Shown here: positions 1 to 9,100 of the stretch, one piece after another
Position numbering within the stretch: position 1 is the first letter of the stretch
Layout of the letters: every line of letters starts with the position of its first letter
Assembly (NCBI GenBank): GCA_001189345.1
Contig: LFKV01000001.1
Span: forward strand, 223,677 to 287,676
Source: Candidatus Paraburkholderia kirkii
Lineage (GTDB): Bacteria > Pseudomonadota > Gammaproteobacteria > Burkholderiales > Burkholderiaceae
DNA: 64,000 nt
Direction of reading: 5' to 3'
Position numbers and translations under genes: made by a program
Notes under the pieces: model-generated
Database searches by the model: none
What the model was told of the DNA's origin: nothing
Seen by the model: the letters and a program-made list of their open reading frames with translations, nothing else

Positions 1-174
1 TACGAGCGCTTGTGGCGCTATAGCTGGGAGCATTTCGTCGATCACAAGTGGGGTGCGTGGTATCGCATCCTCACGCGCGACAACCGCCAGTACAGCGACG
101 AGAAGAGCCCGGCCGGCAAGACCGACTATCACACGATGGGCGCATGCTACGAGGTATTGAACGTCGTGCGCTGA
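1..174 (+). CDS. AGE-family epimerase/isomerase, C-terminal fragment (cut by window edge)
   Basis: Open from base 1 to a TGA at 172-174, giving the last 57 residues of a protein whose start lies outside the window. The end, with WGAWYRILTRD, then SPAGKTDYH and a terminal CYEVLNVVR, resembles the C-terminus of the N-acylglucosamine 2-epimerase/mannose isomerase superfamily, an (alpha/alpha)6-barrel group that isomerises free sugars. The motif match is from memory, so the substrate cannot be assigned. The next gene, frmA, starts 38 bases downstream on the same strand, so the two may be co-transcribed. Confidence 0.7.
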   Translation, partial: YERLWRYSWEHFVDHKWGAWYRILTRDNRQYSDEKSPAGKTDYHTMGACYEVLNVVR

Positions 175-212
175 AACGGAATCCGCATCACCGAAACTCA
201 AGGAGCTGAACG

Positions 213-1319
213 ATGAAGACGAAAGCAGCCATCGCATGGGAAGCCGGAAAACCTCTGACGATCGAGGAAGTCGATCTCGAAGGCCCGCGCGCGGGTGAAG
301 TGCTGATCGAAGTCAAGGCGACGGGCATTTGCCATACCGATTACTACACGCTGTCCGGCGCGGATCCCGAAGGCATTTTTCCGGCGATTCTCGGGCACGA
401 GGGGGCGGGCGTGGTCGTGGACGTCGGGCCGGGCGTCGGCACGCTGAAGAAGGGCGATCACGTCATTCCGCTCTACACGCCGGAGTGCCGCCAGTGCAAG
501 TTCTGCCTGTCGCGCAAGACCAATCTCTGTCAGGCGATTCGCGCCACGCAGGGCCGTGGCCTGATGCCCGATGCGACCTCGCGCTTTTCGCTCGATGGCA
601 AGCCGCTGTTCCACTACATGGGCACGTCGACGTTTTCCAACTACATCGTGGTACCGGAGATCGCGGTGGCGAAGGTGCGCGAGGACGCGCCGTTCGACAA
701 GATCTGCTACATCGGCTGCGGCGTGACGACGGGCGTGGGTGCGGTCGTGTATTCGGCAAAGGTGGAGGCGGGCGCGAACGTGGTCGTGTTCGGTCTGGGC
801 GGCATCGGGCTGAACGTGATTCAGGGCGCGAAGATGGTCGGCGCGGACAGGATCATCGGCGTCGACATCAATCCGGGGCGCGTCGAGCTGGCGAAGAAGT
901 TCGGCATGACGCACTTCATCAACCCGAAAGAGGTCGAGAACGTCGTCGATCAAATCGTGCAACTGACCGATGGCGGCGTGGATTACTCGTTCGAATGCGT
1001 GGGTAACGTGAAGCTGATGCGTCAGGCGCTCGAATGCACGCACAAAGGCTGGGGGCAGTCGTTCATCATCGGCGTGGCGGCGGCGAGCGAGGAAATCGGC
1101 ACGCGGCCGTTCCAGCTCGTCACGGGCCGCCAGTGGAAGGGCTCGGCGTTCGGCGGCGCGCGCGGGCGCACCGACGTGCCGAAGATCGTCGACTGGTACA
1201 TGGAAGGCAAGATCAACATCGACGATCTGATCACGCATCATCTGCCGCTGGAGCGCATCAACGAGGGCTTCGAGCTGATGAAGAAGGGCGAGTCGATTCG
1301 TTCCGTCGTGGTCTATTGA
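213..1319 (+). CDS. frmA: S-(hydroxymethyl)glutathione dehydrogenase / class III alcohol dehydrogenase
   Basis: Cytosolic zinc enzyme that oxidises the formaldehyde-glutathione adduct to S-formylglutathione with NAD+, part of formaldehyde detoxification. The 368 residues match the usual class III ADH length. Catalytic-zinc ligands fit C40, H62-E63 and C169; the structural zinc site has four Cys at about 92, 95, 98 and 106; the NAD-binding GLGGIG motif is at 194-199. The ATG is preceded by AAGGAGCTGAACG, a strong ribosome binding site. No S-formylglutathione hydrolase gene lies next to it here; the downstream gene is convergent. Family assignment is secure; substrate is inferred from family. 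Confidence 0.95.
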   Translation: MKTKAAIAWEAGKPLTIEEVDLEGPRAGEVLIEVKATGICHTDYYTLSGADPEGIFPAILGHEGAGVVVDVGPGVGTLKKGDHVIPLYTPECRQCKFCLSRKTNLCQAIRATQGRGLMPDATSRFSLDGKPLFHYMGTSTFSNYIVVPEIAVAKVREDAPFDKICYIGCGVTTGVGAVVYSAKVEAGANVVVFGLGGIGLNVIQGAKMVGADRIIGVDINPGRVELAKKFGMTHFINPKEVENVVDQIVQLTDGGVDYSFECVGNVKLMRQALECTHKGWGQSFIIGVAAASEEIGTRPFQLVTGRQWKGSAFGGARGRTDVPKIVDWYMEGKINIDDLITHHLPLERINEGFELMKKGESIRSVVVY

Positions 1320-1343
1320 CCAGGCGGGGAAGGCCGGACGCGC

Positions 1344-2339
1344 TCAGCCGCGGCCCCTGCCGAAGCGCTCCCGATAGGTGAGCGGCGTAATGCCGAGCGC
1401 ATGCTGAAAGGCCTTGCGCATCGCTTCATAGGTCTTGAAGCCGCTTCTGGCGGCGATCGTCTTCGCGGGCAGGTCGTCTTCCTCGAGCATCCTGCGCGCC
1501 GCCTCGATGCGTGCCCGCGTCAGAAAGGTGGAAGGCGTCGTGCCGGTTTCCCGCTTGAACAAGCGATTGAAGTTGCGCACGCTCATCGACACGCGCTCCG
1601 CCATTTCCGCCGGAGAGAGTTCGCGTCGAATGTTGGCGAGAATCCAGTCCTGCACGTCGCGGATGCTCGGGTTCTGCGTCGCCTGGCTCACCAGATGCGA
1701 GCTGAACTGCGACTGGCCGCCCGGCCGCTTGAGATACACGACGAGATCGCGCGCGACGTCGAGCGCGACGTCCAGCCCGAAATCCTCTTCGACGAGCGCG
1801 AGCGCCAGGTCGATTCCGGTCGTGACGCCCGCCGACGTCCACAGATTCCCTTCGCGTATGAAGATGCAGTCGGCATCCACGCGCACGGCCGGATACTTTT
1901 CCTTCAGCGCGTCGGCGACGGCCCAGTGCGTCGTCACGCGCTTGCCGTCCAGCAATCCCGCCGCGGCGAGAAAGAACGCGCCCGAGCACAGCGCGGCGGT
2001 TCGCGCCATGCGTCCCGCGGCCACCTCGACCCATTGCACGATTTCGGGCGCGGCGCCGACGGCCTCTTCGATCTGCCATGCGCCCACGATGATCGCGGTA
2101 TGCGGCAGTGCGAGCGTATCGATGCGTTTTCCGGCCGTGAGCGTGACGCCGGTATCCGACAGGATGTCTCCGCGCCGGATCGAGGCGAGTCTGACGTCAT
2201 AGCGCCCCGCAAGACCGCGGCGCTCCAGATGAATATTTGCGTAGGTGAAGACGCTCAGCGAGCCGATCGCCTCGAGTGCCTTGAAGCCGTTGTAGATGAC
2301 GATGTCGACCGTCAGGGGCATGCGGTTACCGTTCATCAT
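1344..2339 (-). CDS. GlxA-type transcriptional regulator (DJ-1/PfpI + AraC HTH)
   Basis: 331 residues. The N-terminal half (about 8-190) is a DJ-1/PfpI-like amidotransferase fold with the nucleophile-elbow-like segment AALCSGAFFLA near 115. The C-terminal 100 residues are an AraC-type double helix-turn-helix, with SMSVRNFNRLFKRETG and the closing ITPLTYRERF signature. Such proteins are cytosolic DNA-binding regulators; their ligands are mostly unknown. The start could also be the ATG six codons later (MPLTVDIV). It is convergent with frmA and overlaps a small upstream ORF by 14 bases, so coupling is possible. Not obviously broken. Confidence 0.88.
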   Translation of the reverse strand: MMNGNRMPLTVDIVIYNGFKALEAIGSLSVFTYANIHLERRGLAGRYDVRLASIRRGDILSDTGVTLTAGKRIDTLALPHTAIIVGAWQIEEAVGAAPEIVQWVEVAAGRMARTAALCSGAFFLAAAGLLDGKRVTTHWAVADALKEKYPAVRVDADCIFIREGNLWTSAGVTTGIDLALALVEEDFGLDVALDVARDLVVYLKRPGGQSQFSSHLVSQATQNPSIRDVQDWILANIRRELSPAEMAERVSMSVRNFNRLFKRETGTTPSTFLTRARIEAARRMLEEDDLPAKTIAARSGFKTYEAMRKAFQHALGITPLTYRERFGRGRG

Positions 2340-2475
2340 TCGCGCGCCGCTCGAAGCGTTTCACGTTGTCACGGGAGAAGAAGCGCTGCCGTGCGAGCGC
2401 ATGCCGCGCCGTCTGCGCGTCGCGCCGGACTTCCGGCGGGTGTTTGCGATCGAAGCTGTCGAGGTTGGATGTCAT
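2326..2475 (-). CDS. Small hypothetical protein overlapping the GlxA-type gene
   Basis: A 49-residue ORF starting MTSNLDSFDRKHPP and ending KRFERRANDER. It is strongly charged, rich in Arg, Asp and Glu, with no membrane segment. Its stop overlaps the start of the GlxA-type regulator by 14 bases in another frame. No convincing Shine-Dalgarno site precedes it. I do not recognise a family. It could be a real small cytosolic protein or a chance ORF in high-GC DNA. Confidence 0.35.
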   Translation of the reverse strand: MTSNLDSFDRKHPPEVRRDAQTARHALARQRFFSRDNVKRFERRANDER

Positions 2476-2534
2476 GATGCGCAGGAGTCTCGCCGATGTC
2501 GCGATATTCTTGCATGGAGGGGCGAAGAAATGAC

Positions 2535-2569
2535 AATCCCGATGCCGGCGCGAACCGGTCATCGGGATT
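2535..2569 (-). terminator. Inverted repeat, probable terminator of the truncated desaturase gene
   Basis: AATCCCGATG and CATCGGGATT form a long stem, extended by CCGG/CCGG, around a six-base loop. Read on the minus strand it is followed by the moderately T-rich GTCATTTCTTC. It lies 25 bases past the stop of the desaturase remnant, where a terminator is expected. Confidence 0.5.
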
Positions 2570-2593
2570 CGAAAGCGGAACCGCCGCTGCGCT

Positions 2594-2851
2594 TCAGTGC
2601 CCGACGTGTGCGGCCTGCTCGACCGACTTGACGGCGCGCTTCTGCAACTCTTGCGTCGTATGCCCTTCGCCGTTCGGCAGCCAGCCCGGAGGACGCAGCA
2701 GGAAGCCGACCGCATCCGACACGCTATTCGCGTTGAACATGTCCTTCGCGAGGCTCGCCCAGTGCTCCAGCTCGACGACGATCGGGTTATGCGAAGTCGT
2801 CGGCGTGGTGAGGCCGTAGCGGCAGGGCTCGTCGGCGCGTTCCTCGACATA
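2594..2851 (-). pseudogene. Sterol desaturase / fatty acid hydroxylase family, 5'-truncated remnant
   Basis: The last ~85 codons of a membrane di-iron hydroxylase-type gene. EPCRYGLTTPTTSHNPI, then LRPPGWLPNGEG, resemble the C-terminal region of the sterol desaturase superfamily (match recalled from family knowledge). The conserved His clusters and transmembrane helices would lie upstream, but the frame runs directly into the end of the IS630 element at 2851/2852. The N-terminal part is not on the other side, where an IS66 remnant sits, so the 5' end was lost, not just split. A possible terminator follows at 2535-2569. Confidence 0.7.
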
Positions 2852-3965
2852 GTGCACTGCGTTATTGAATTAGCACCCTGTCTGTGTTCAGATACAGGTC
2901 ATGGGTCAAAATGAACCTGACAGATATCGAACGTGAGCAACTGTTGTCGGCGGCGCGCAGCCGAACGGTGCGTGCGGCGGACGTGCGACGCGCAAAGTTG
3001 ATCCTGATGCTCGAGGACGGCGAATCGCGCGACAGTATCATGCGCACACTGGGTTGCGATTCGCGCTTCATCGCACGCTGGTCGGGGCGCTTCCTCAGCG
3101 AGCGACTAGCCGGCATGTACGCCCGGCACCGCGGGCGGGCGCCTACGCAGCCACCGGCCAAACTGGAAGCGCGGGTGCTCAAGTGCACCCTCAAGCACAA
3201 ACCCGCCGACGGTTCGACACACTGGAGTAGCTACAAGCTCGCAGCAGAACTCGGCGACGTATCGGTCTCGGCCGTGCAGCGCATCTGGCGCAAGCACGGC
3301 ATCAAGCCGCAGCAGTTGGAGCGGCACATGGTCTCCAACGACCCGGACTTCGAGACCAAGGCAGCCGACGTGATCGGGCTGTACCTGAACCCGCCGGCGC
3401 ACGCAGCGGTGTTCTGCGTGGACGAGAAGACCGCGATCCAGGCACTCGATCGCAAGGACCGTATGCTGCCGCTGTCGCCCGGGCGCGCCGAGAGTCACGG
3501 CTTCGAGTACAAGCGCAACGGCACGCTCAGCCTGTTCGCGGCGTTCAATACTGCCACCGGCGAGGTGCTGGGCAAGACGGTGGCGCGCCACACCAGCGAG
3601 CAGTTCGTGGCCTTCCTGACCGACGTCGTCGCCAGCCAGCCCAAACGCCGGGAAATCCACGCGATCTGCGACAACGTCAGCAGCCATAAGACGCAGCGGG
3701 TTGCCGACTTCCTTGATGCGCAGCGCAACGTGCACCTGCACTTCACGCCGACCTACTCGTCGTGGCTCAACCAGGTGGAGAACTGGTTCTCGCGCATTCA
3801 GCGTGAAGTGATCGCTCGCGGCATCTTCACTTCGGTGAAGGATTGGGATCGCAAACTGATGCCGATACATCCGCGAACACAACAAGAACCCGAAACCGAT
3901 CAAGTGGAAATATGACGATCCTTCGCGCCGGATTCGACCAGTGCCAATTCAATGACGCAATGGAG
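2852..3965 (+). mobile_element. IS630-family insertion sequence, copy A (complete ends)
   Basis: 1114 bases with imperfect 25-base terminal inverted repeats (2852-2876 and 3941-3965; core GCGTYATTGAATTRGCAC), flanked by TA on both sides (2850-2851, 3966-3967) as expected for IS630/Tc1-mariner TA insertion. It contains one transposase gene. Copy B at 62797-63910 has exactly the same length and lies inverted. Left flank is a desaturase remnant, right flank an IS66 tnpC. Confidence 0.92.
2911..3915 (+). CDS. IS630-family transposase, C-terminal frameshift
   Basis: DDE transposase. An N-terminal helix-turn-helix with SRDSIMRTLGCDSRFIARW is followed by catalytic Asp in FCVDEKTA, Asp in ICDNVSSHK and Glu in NQVENWF. 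I chose ATG 2911 (MNLTDIEREQ) over an upstream in-frame start. After KDWDRKLM the frame reads PIHPRTQQEP and stops at 3915. One base over it reads RYIREHNKNPKPIKWKYDDP, the family's usual C-terminus, and stops at 3955 inside the end repeat. An extra C near 3862 therefore seems to have shifted the last ~30 codons. Copy B has the same change. All catalytic residues lie before it, so activity cannot be excluded. Confidence 0.88.
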   Translation: MNLTDIEREQLLSAARSRTVRAADVRRAKLILMLEDGESRDSIMRTLGCDSRFIARWSGRFLSERLAGMYARHRGRAPTQPPAKLEARVLKCTLKHKPADGSTHWSSYKLAAELGDVSVSAVQRIWRKHGIKPQQLERHMVSNDPDFETKAADVIGLYLNPPAHAAVFCVDEKTAIQALDRKDRMLPLSPGRAESHGFEYKRNGTLSLFAAFNTATGEVLGKTVARHTSEQFVAFLTDVVASQPKRREIHAICDNVSSHKTQRVADFLDAQRNVHLHFTPTYSSWLNQVENWFSRIQREVIARGIFTSVKDWDRKLMPIHPRTQQEPETDQVEI

Positions 3966-5269
3966 TAGCGAATGGAATCGATGTGCGCGGAGGCGGGCAA
4001 CACAGGAGCGACGTTCCAGGGTAACAGGTCGTCGATGCGGTTTATCGGGTAATCGGCAACGCGCTCGATGACGTAGTGCAGATAGGCTTCGGGATCGATA
4101 CCATTCAGGCGTGCTGAGCCGATCAGGCTGTACATCGCGGCTGCACGTTCGCCGCCTGTGTCTGCGCCGGCAAACAGATAATTCCGCCTTCCAATTGCGA
4201 CGCCGCGTAGCGCCCGCTCGGCGATCAGATTGTCGATCTCCGCCTGACCATCACCGCAGTAGTAGACAAGCGCAGGCCAGCGATTCAACGAGTACTGGAT
4301 CGCCTTGGTGGTGTCCGATTTCGCGGAGAGTGTGAGAATCGTCGCTTCGAACCACCGCTTCATATCCTCAAGCAGCGGCACCGCCTGCGTCTGGCGAACT
4401 CGCAGCCGTTCCCCCGGAGGCTTGCCGTGAATGTGTTCCTCTATGCCATAGAGCGCGCCAAAGCGCTCGAGTGCTTCGTTGGTAATCGACGACGGTCGCA
4501 CAGCGTGCAGATCGTGCAGCTTTCGACGTGCATGTGCCAGGCACGCAGCTTCCCGGATCTGACCACCGGCGTAGAGTTCCGCGTAGCCGGCAAACGCGTC
4601 AGCCTGCAGTACGCCCTTGAAGCTGGCAAGGTGTCGCTGCGGATGTTCGCCGCGACGATCCGGTGTATCAGCGAACCAGACTGCTGGAGCCTCAGTCGAA
4701 CCACTGGGCCAATCATCGCGCACATATACCCAGAGCCGCCCCGTCTTCGTCTTGCCATTGCCCGGCGCGAGCACTGGCAACGGCGTGTCGTCGGCGTGAA
4801 CCTTGGTGCCACCGAGCGCATAGCGGCGCACTGCGTCCACCAGCGGATCGAGCAGTCATGTCTGGCTGCCCAGCCAGTGGCACATGGTGCCCGACTCAAT
4901 CTCGACGCCATCGCGCGCGTACATGACAGATTGCCGATAGAGCGGGATGTGATAGGCAAACTTCGATGTCGCGATATGTGCGAGCAATGCAGGCCCAGGA
5001 AGGCCCCGGTCAATTGGACGACTCGGCGCGGCAGCCTGCACGATGCAGTCACAGCACGAACAGGCGAGTTTGGATTCGAGCTGCTCGGATATGTCTTCGC
5101 CCAGTGGCTTGAGCGTGCCACCGCAGCCGGGGCAACGTTCTTCGGCCGGACGGTGCATGCGCTCTTCGCGTTCCAGATGATTGCGACCGAACTGCATGCG
5201 ACGCAACTTCGCGATCCTCAGCTTCAGATCATCGATGTCGTCGGGCAGGTCGCTACCGGTCAGATCCAT
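3966..5269 (-). pseudogene. tnpC: IS66 transposase TnpC remnant
   Basis: Recognised from KVHADDTPLPVLAPG, CPGCGGTLKPLGEDISEQLE, IERALRGVA-like ERALRGVAIGRRNYLFAG and NRIDDLLPWNVAP, all typical of IS66 TnpC. An in-frame TGA at 4856-4858 replaces an expected Trp (GSQT-stop-LLDPLVDAVRR; TGG to TGA is the simplest change). Compared with the family from memory, two segments look deleted in frame: after MQFGR near the N-terminus and between SEQLE and SKLACSCC. The last residues are cut off by the IS630 insertion at 3966, after which the frame runs into the other element. Non-functional. Confidence 0.88.
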
Positions 5270-5320
5270 GGCAGCAGTTTACGACTGTCTGCTGCACGCG
5301 GATCATCAGGTAACTGACGT

Positions 5321-5668
5321 TTACAAAGCGCTGCGCGGGCGTGCTGCCTCGATCGGTTCGCGCCAGTCAAACCCTTCGAGAAGCAGCGCCAGTTGAGCCG
5401 TTGTCAGCGCCACAACACCAGTGTCAGCACGTGGCCATGCAAAACGTCCTTTCTCAAGGCGCTTTGCAAACGGACATAGGCCGCCATCGCTCCAGTACAA
5501 CGCCTTCATAAGGTCACCACGGCGCCCTCTGAAGATAAAAACCTGGCCACCGTACGGATCCTTCTCAAGCACTGTCTGCACCTTCGCTGCAAGCGCATTA
5601 AAGCCGGATCACATGTCAGTGACGCCTGCGGCGATCCAGATCCGCGTATTTGCAGGCAGGCCGATCAT
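5321..5668 (-). pseudogene. tnpB: IS66 accessory protein TnpB, nonsense mutant
   Basis: Starts MIGLPANTRIWIAAGVTDM at 5668 and continues SGFNALAAKV after an in-frame TGA where the family has Arg (CGA to TGA would explain it). The rest, with DPYGGQVFIFRGRRGD and LYWSDGGLCPFAKRLEKG, is textbook TnpB, the small IS66 accessory protein of unknown mechanism. Full length would be about 115 residues. The start overlaps the tnpA stop by one base, as is usual in IS66. Confidence 0.88.
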
Positions 5669-6003
5669 CAGAGAAGCCGCTCGAGTACCAGGCGCAAGAT
5701 CGTCGCGTCGGGCGTGCCTTCTATCCGGACGGAAGTATTGCCGTGCTGAAGCTCAATCCTGCCGCTCGTAGTAACTGGAGCGGCCTGCACAACTTCGTCG
5801 AATCCGGCAGATGGTCAGTTGCCCGATCGGGCTGAACATCGACAACAACAGGCAACATGGCCTGCGTCTGAGCATCTTCGACCAGCAGGCCCTGCGCGTA
5901 CAGTTTGCGCCACGCCCATACCTGGTTGGCATTGACGTTGTTGTCGCGGGCGACCCGAGCGACCGAGGCTCCTGGTTCAAATGTCTGCTCGACGACCGTT
6001 GAT
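5668..6003 (-). pseudogene. tnpA: IS66 TnpA remnant, N-truncated and frameshifted
   Basis: One frame gives TVVEQTFEPGASVARVARDN and NANQVWAWRKLYAQGL, the TnpA helix-turn-helix region. The C-terminus RIELQHGNTSVRIEGTPD lies in a different frame and ends at the TGA overlapping tnpB. A frameshift near 5810 separates them. The first residues are missing at the ~6003 breakpoint. Confidence 0.8.
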
Positions 6004-6013
6004 GCAGCGATGA

Positions 6014-6041
6014 ACGGCGATCCGGGAAACCGGATCGCCGT
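6014..6041. terminator. Perfect 12-bp hairpin with GAAA loop
   Basis: ACGGCGATCCGG and CCGGATCGCCGT around GAAA, followed by TTCTT on the plus strand. It sits at the IS66 breakpoint, so it may be the terminator of a plus-strand gene since lost. Confidence 0.5.
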
Positions 6042-6053
6042 TTCTTATGGGCG

Positions 6054-6087
6054 AAAAAAAGGCGGCTCGCTTTTTCACGAACCGCCT
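6054..6087 (-). terminator. Rho-independent terminator of ior
   Basis: On the minus strand AGGCGGTTCG and CGAGCCGCCT pair around an eight-base loop, followed by a run of seven T. It begins 18 bases past the ior stop. Confidence 0.85.
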
Positions 6088-6104
6088 CTGATGGAGCCTG
6101 CGCG

Positions 6105-9100
6105 TCAAGCCACTTGCCGCTTTTCCCCACCGTCGTTACTGCGCCACTGCGCGAGCAGCTTTTCCCACCTGATCTTCGCCACCTTCACGTTGTTTTCCTT
6201 GATGTGCCCATAGCCGCGCATCGAATCCGGCAGATTCGCGAGCTCGATCGCGAGCGGCAGCTTCTGCACCGTCAATCTGGCGATCAGCTCCTTCACCAAG
6301 GCTTCGTATTCACCGATCAACGCGCGCTCCATCTTGCGTTCTTCCGTGCGCCCGAACGGATCGAGCGCCGTGCCGCGCAGGAACTTGAATCGGGCGAGCA
6401 CGCGTATCGCCGACATCATCCACGGACCGTACTGCTTCTTGACGAGATGCCCGTGCGCATCCTTCTTCGATAAGCTCGGCGGCGCGAGATGCATCTTGAT
6501 CTTCCAGTCGCCTTCGAAACTGTTCTTCACCTTGTCGAGGAACGCCGGGTCTGCATAGAGCCGCGCGACTTCATAATCGTCCTTGTAAGCCATCAGCTTG
6601 TGCAGATTCTTCGCGACGGCTTCGGTGAGCGGATACTGGCTGTCGCCGACGGCGAGCTCGGCTTCCTTCGTGCGCACCTCCGCGACCAGACGCCCATAAC
6701 GCGCGGCATACGCGGCGTTCTGATACTTCGCGAGATAGTCGAGATGTTTGTCGATGAGCGTATCGAGCGCCTTCGGCGTATGCAGCGCGATGACCTTGCC
6801 CGGGCCCTCCTGCACGCCCTGCTGCGCATCCGCGATCCGGCGCACCGCTTCGGGATCGTCCGCGGCGCGGCGCCCCCATTCGAACGCCGCCAGGTTCTTC
6901 TCGACCTGCACCGCGTTCAGCTCGATCGCCCGCACGAGCGACTCGTGCCGCAGCGGCACCCAGCCTTTCTGCCACGCAAACCCGAGCACGAACGGATTCG
7001 TATAGATCGCATCGCCCATCAGCGCGACGGCGAAGCGGTTCGCGTCCACGAGCGCGACGTGCCGACCCGCCGCCGCGCGAATGTCGGCTTCGGCGCTCGC
7101 GCCCGGGAAGCTCCAGTTCGGGTTCTTGATGAACTCGGCGGTCGGCGTCTGCGCGCTGTTCACGACGACGCGCGTGTGATCCGGCTGCATCCGCGAGCCG
7201 CACTCGTTGCTCGCCGTGACGATGGCATCGCAGCCGATGACGAGATCCGCCTCGCCCATCGCGATGCGCGTCGCGTGGATATCGGCCGGACGGTTCGCGA
7301 TCTGCACGTGGCTCATCACGGCGCCGCCTTTCTGCGCGAGACCGGTGACGTCGAGCACCGTCACGCCTTTCTGCTCCAGATGCGCCGCCATGCCGAGCAG
7401 CGCGCCGATCGTCACCACGCCCGTACCGCCGACGCCCGTCACCAGCACGCCATACGGCCGCGCGATTTCCGGCAGCTCCGGCGTGGGCACGGGCGGCATC
7501 GCGTCGCCGGCGGCGCCCGTCGCCTTCGGCTTCTTCAACTGACCGCCTTCCACCGTCACGAAGCTCGGGCAGAAGCCGTTCAGGCATGAATAGTCCTTGT
7601 TGCAGGTCGATTGGTTGATCTGCCGCTTCGTGCCGTACTCGGTTTCGAGCGGCTCGACCGACAGGCAATTCGACTTCACCGAGCAATCGCCGCAGCCTTC
7701 GCAGACCGCCTCGTTGATGACGACGCGCTTCGCCGGATCGGGATACGCGCCGCGCTTCCGGCGGCGGCGCTTCTCGGTGGCGCAGGTCTGGTCGTAGATC
7801 AGGATCGAAGTGCCGGAAATTTCGCGCAACTGGCGCTGGATGTCGTCCAGTTCGTCGCGATGATGGACCTCGATGCCCGGCGCAAGACCGACGTTCGCGT
7901 CGTATTTCTCCGGCTGATCCGTGACGATCACGATCTTCGCCGCGCCTTCCGCCGCCAGCTGATGCGTGATCTGCGGCACGGTCAGCACGCCGTCGACGGG
8001 CTGGCCGCCGGTCATCGCGACCGCATCGTTATAGAGAATCTTGTAGGTGATGTTCACCTTCGCCGCGATGGCCGCGCGGATCGCGAGCAGGCCCGAGTGG
8101 AAGTACGTGCCGTCGCCGAGATTGGCGAACACGTGCCTGTCGTTCGAGAACGGCGACTGGCCGACCCACGCGACGCCTTCGCCGCCCATCTGGCTGAACG
8201 TGCTCGTGTTGCGGTCCATCCAGACCGTCATGTAATGGCAGCCGATGCCCGCCATCGCGCGCGAGCCTTCCGGCACGTTGGTCGACGTGTTGTGCGGACA
8301 GCCCGAGCAGAACCACGGCTTGCGCTCGGCTTCGACGCGCGGCCGTGCGAGCGTCTTCTCCTTCGCCTTGATCACGGCGATGCGCGTCGCGATGCGCGCG
8401 CGCACGTCGGCGGGCAGGTCGAATTTCTCGAGGCGCGTGGCGATCGCCTTCGCGATGATCGCCGGCGACAGTTCGTAGTGCGCCGGCAACAGCCAGTTGC
8501 CCATCGGCACGGACCATTCGCCGCCCGCGCCGTCCTTTTCGTCGAACTTGCCGTAGACGCGCGGACGCTGCGTATCCGGCCAGTTGTACAGCTCTTCCTT
8601 GATCGCGTATTCGAGAATCTGGCGCTTTTCCTCGACGACGAGGATTTCCTCGAGCCCGCGCGCGAATTCCTGCGCGCCTTGCGCCTCGAGCGGCCACACG
8701 CAGCCGACCTTGTACAGATGGATGCCGATCTGCGCGCACGTCGCATCGTCGAGACCGAGATCGGTCAGCGCCTGACGCACGTCGAGATACGCCTTGCCGC
8801 CGGTCACGATGCCGAAGCGCGCATGCGGCGAATCGATTTCCACGCGATCCAGCTTGTTCGCGCGCACGTAGGCGAGCGCAGCGTACCACTTGTAGTCGAG
8901 CAGACGCGCTTCCTGCACGAGCGGTGGATCGGGCCAGCGGATGTTCAAGCCGCCTTCGGGCATCGCGAAATCGGTCGGAATCACGATCTTCGTGCGATGC
9001 GCATCGATATAGACCGACGCCGACGACTCCACGACATCGGTCACGCATTTCATCGCGACCCAGAGGCCAGAGTAGCGGCTCATTGCCCAGCCGTGCAGGC

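Larger units (their letters stand above)
3966..6003 (-). mobile_element. IS66-family element, decayed remnant
   Basis: Carries tnpA, tnpB and tnpC remnants in the normal IS66 order on the minus strand. All three genes are disrupted. The tnpC end is cut by IS630 copy A at 3966; the tnpA start is missing at about 6003, where the sequence passes into hairpins belonging to the ior gene. No terminal repeats remain. Confidence 0.85.

Noticed and set aside
198..1241. 347-codon open frame antisense to frmA
   Set aside because: Same codon-bias shadow; no ribosome binding site or recognisable domain.
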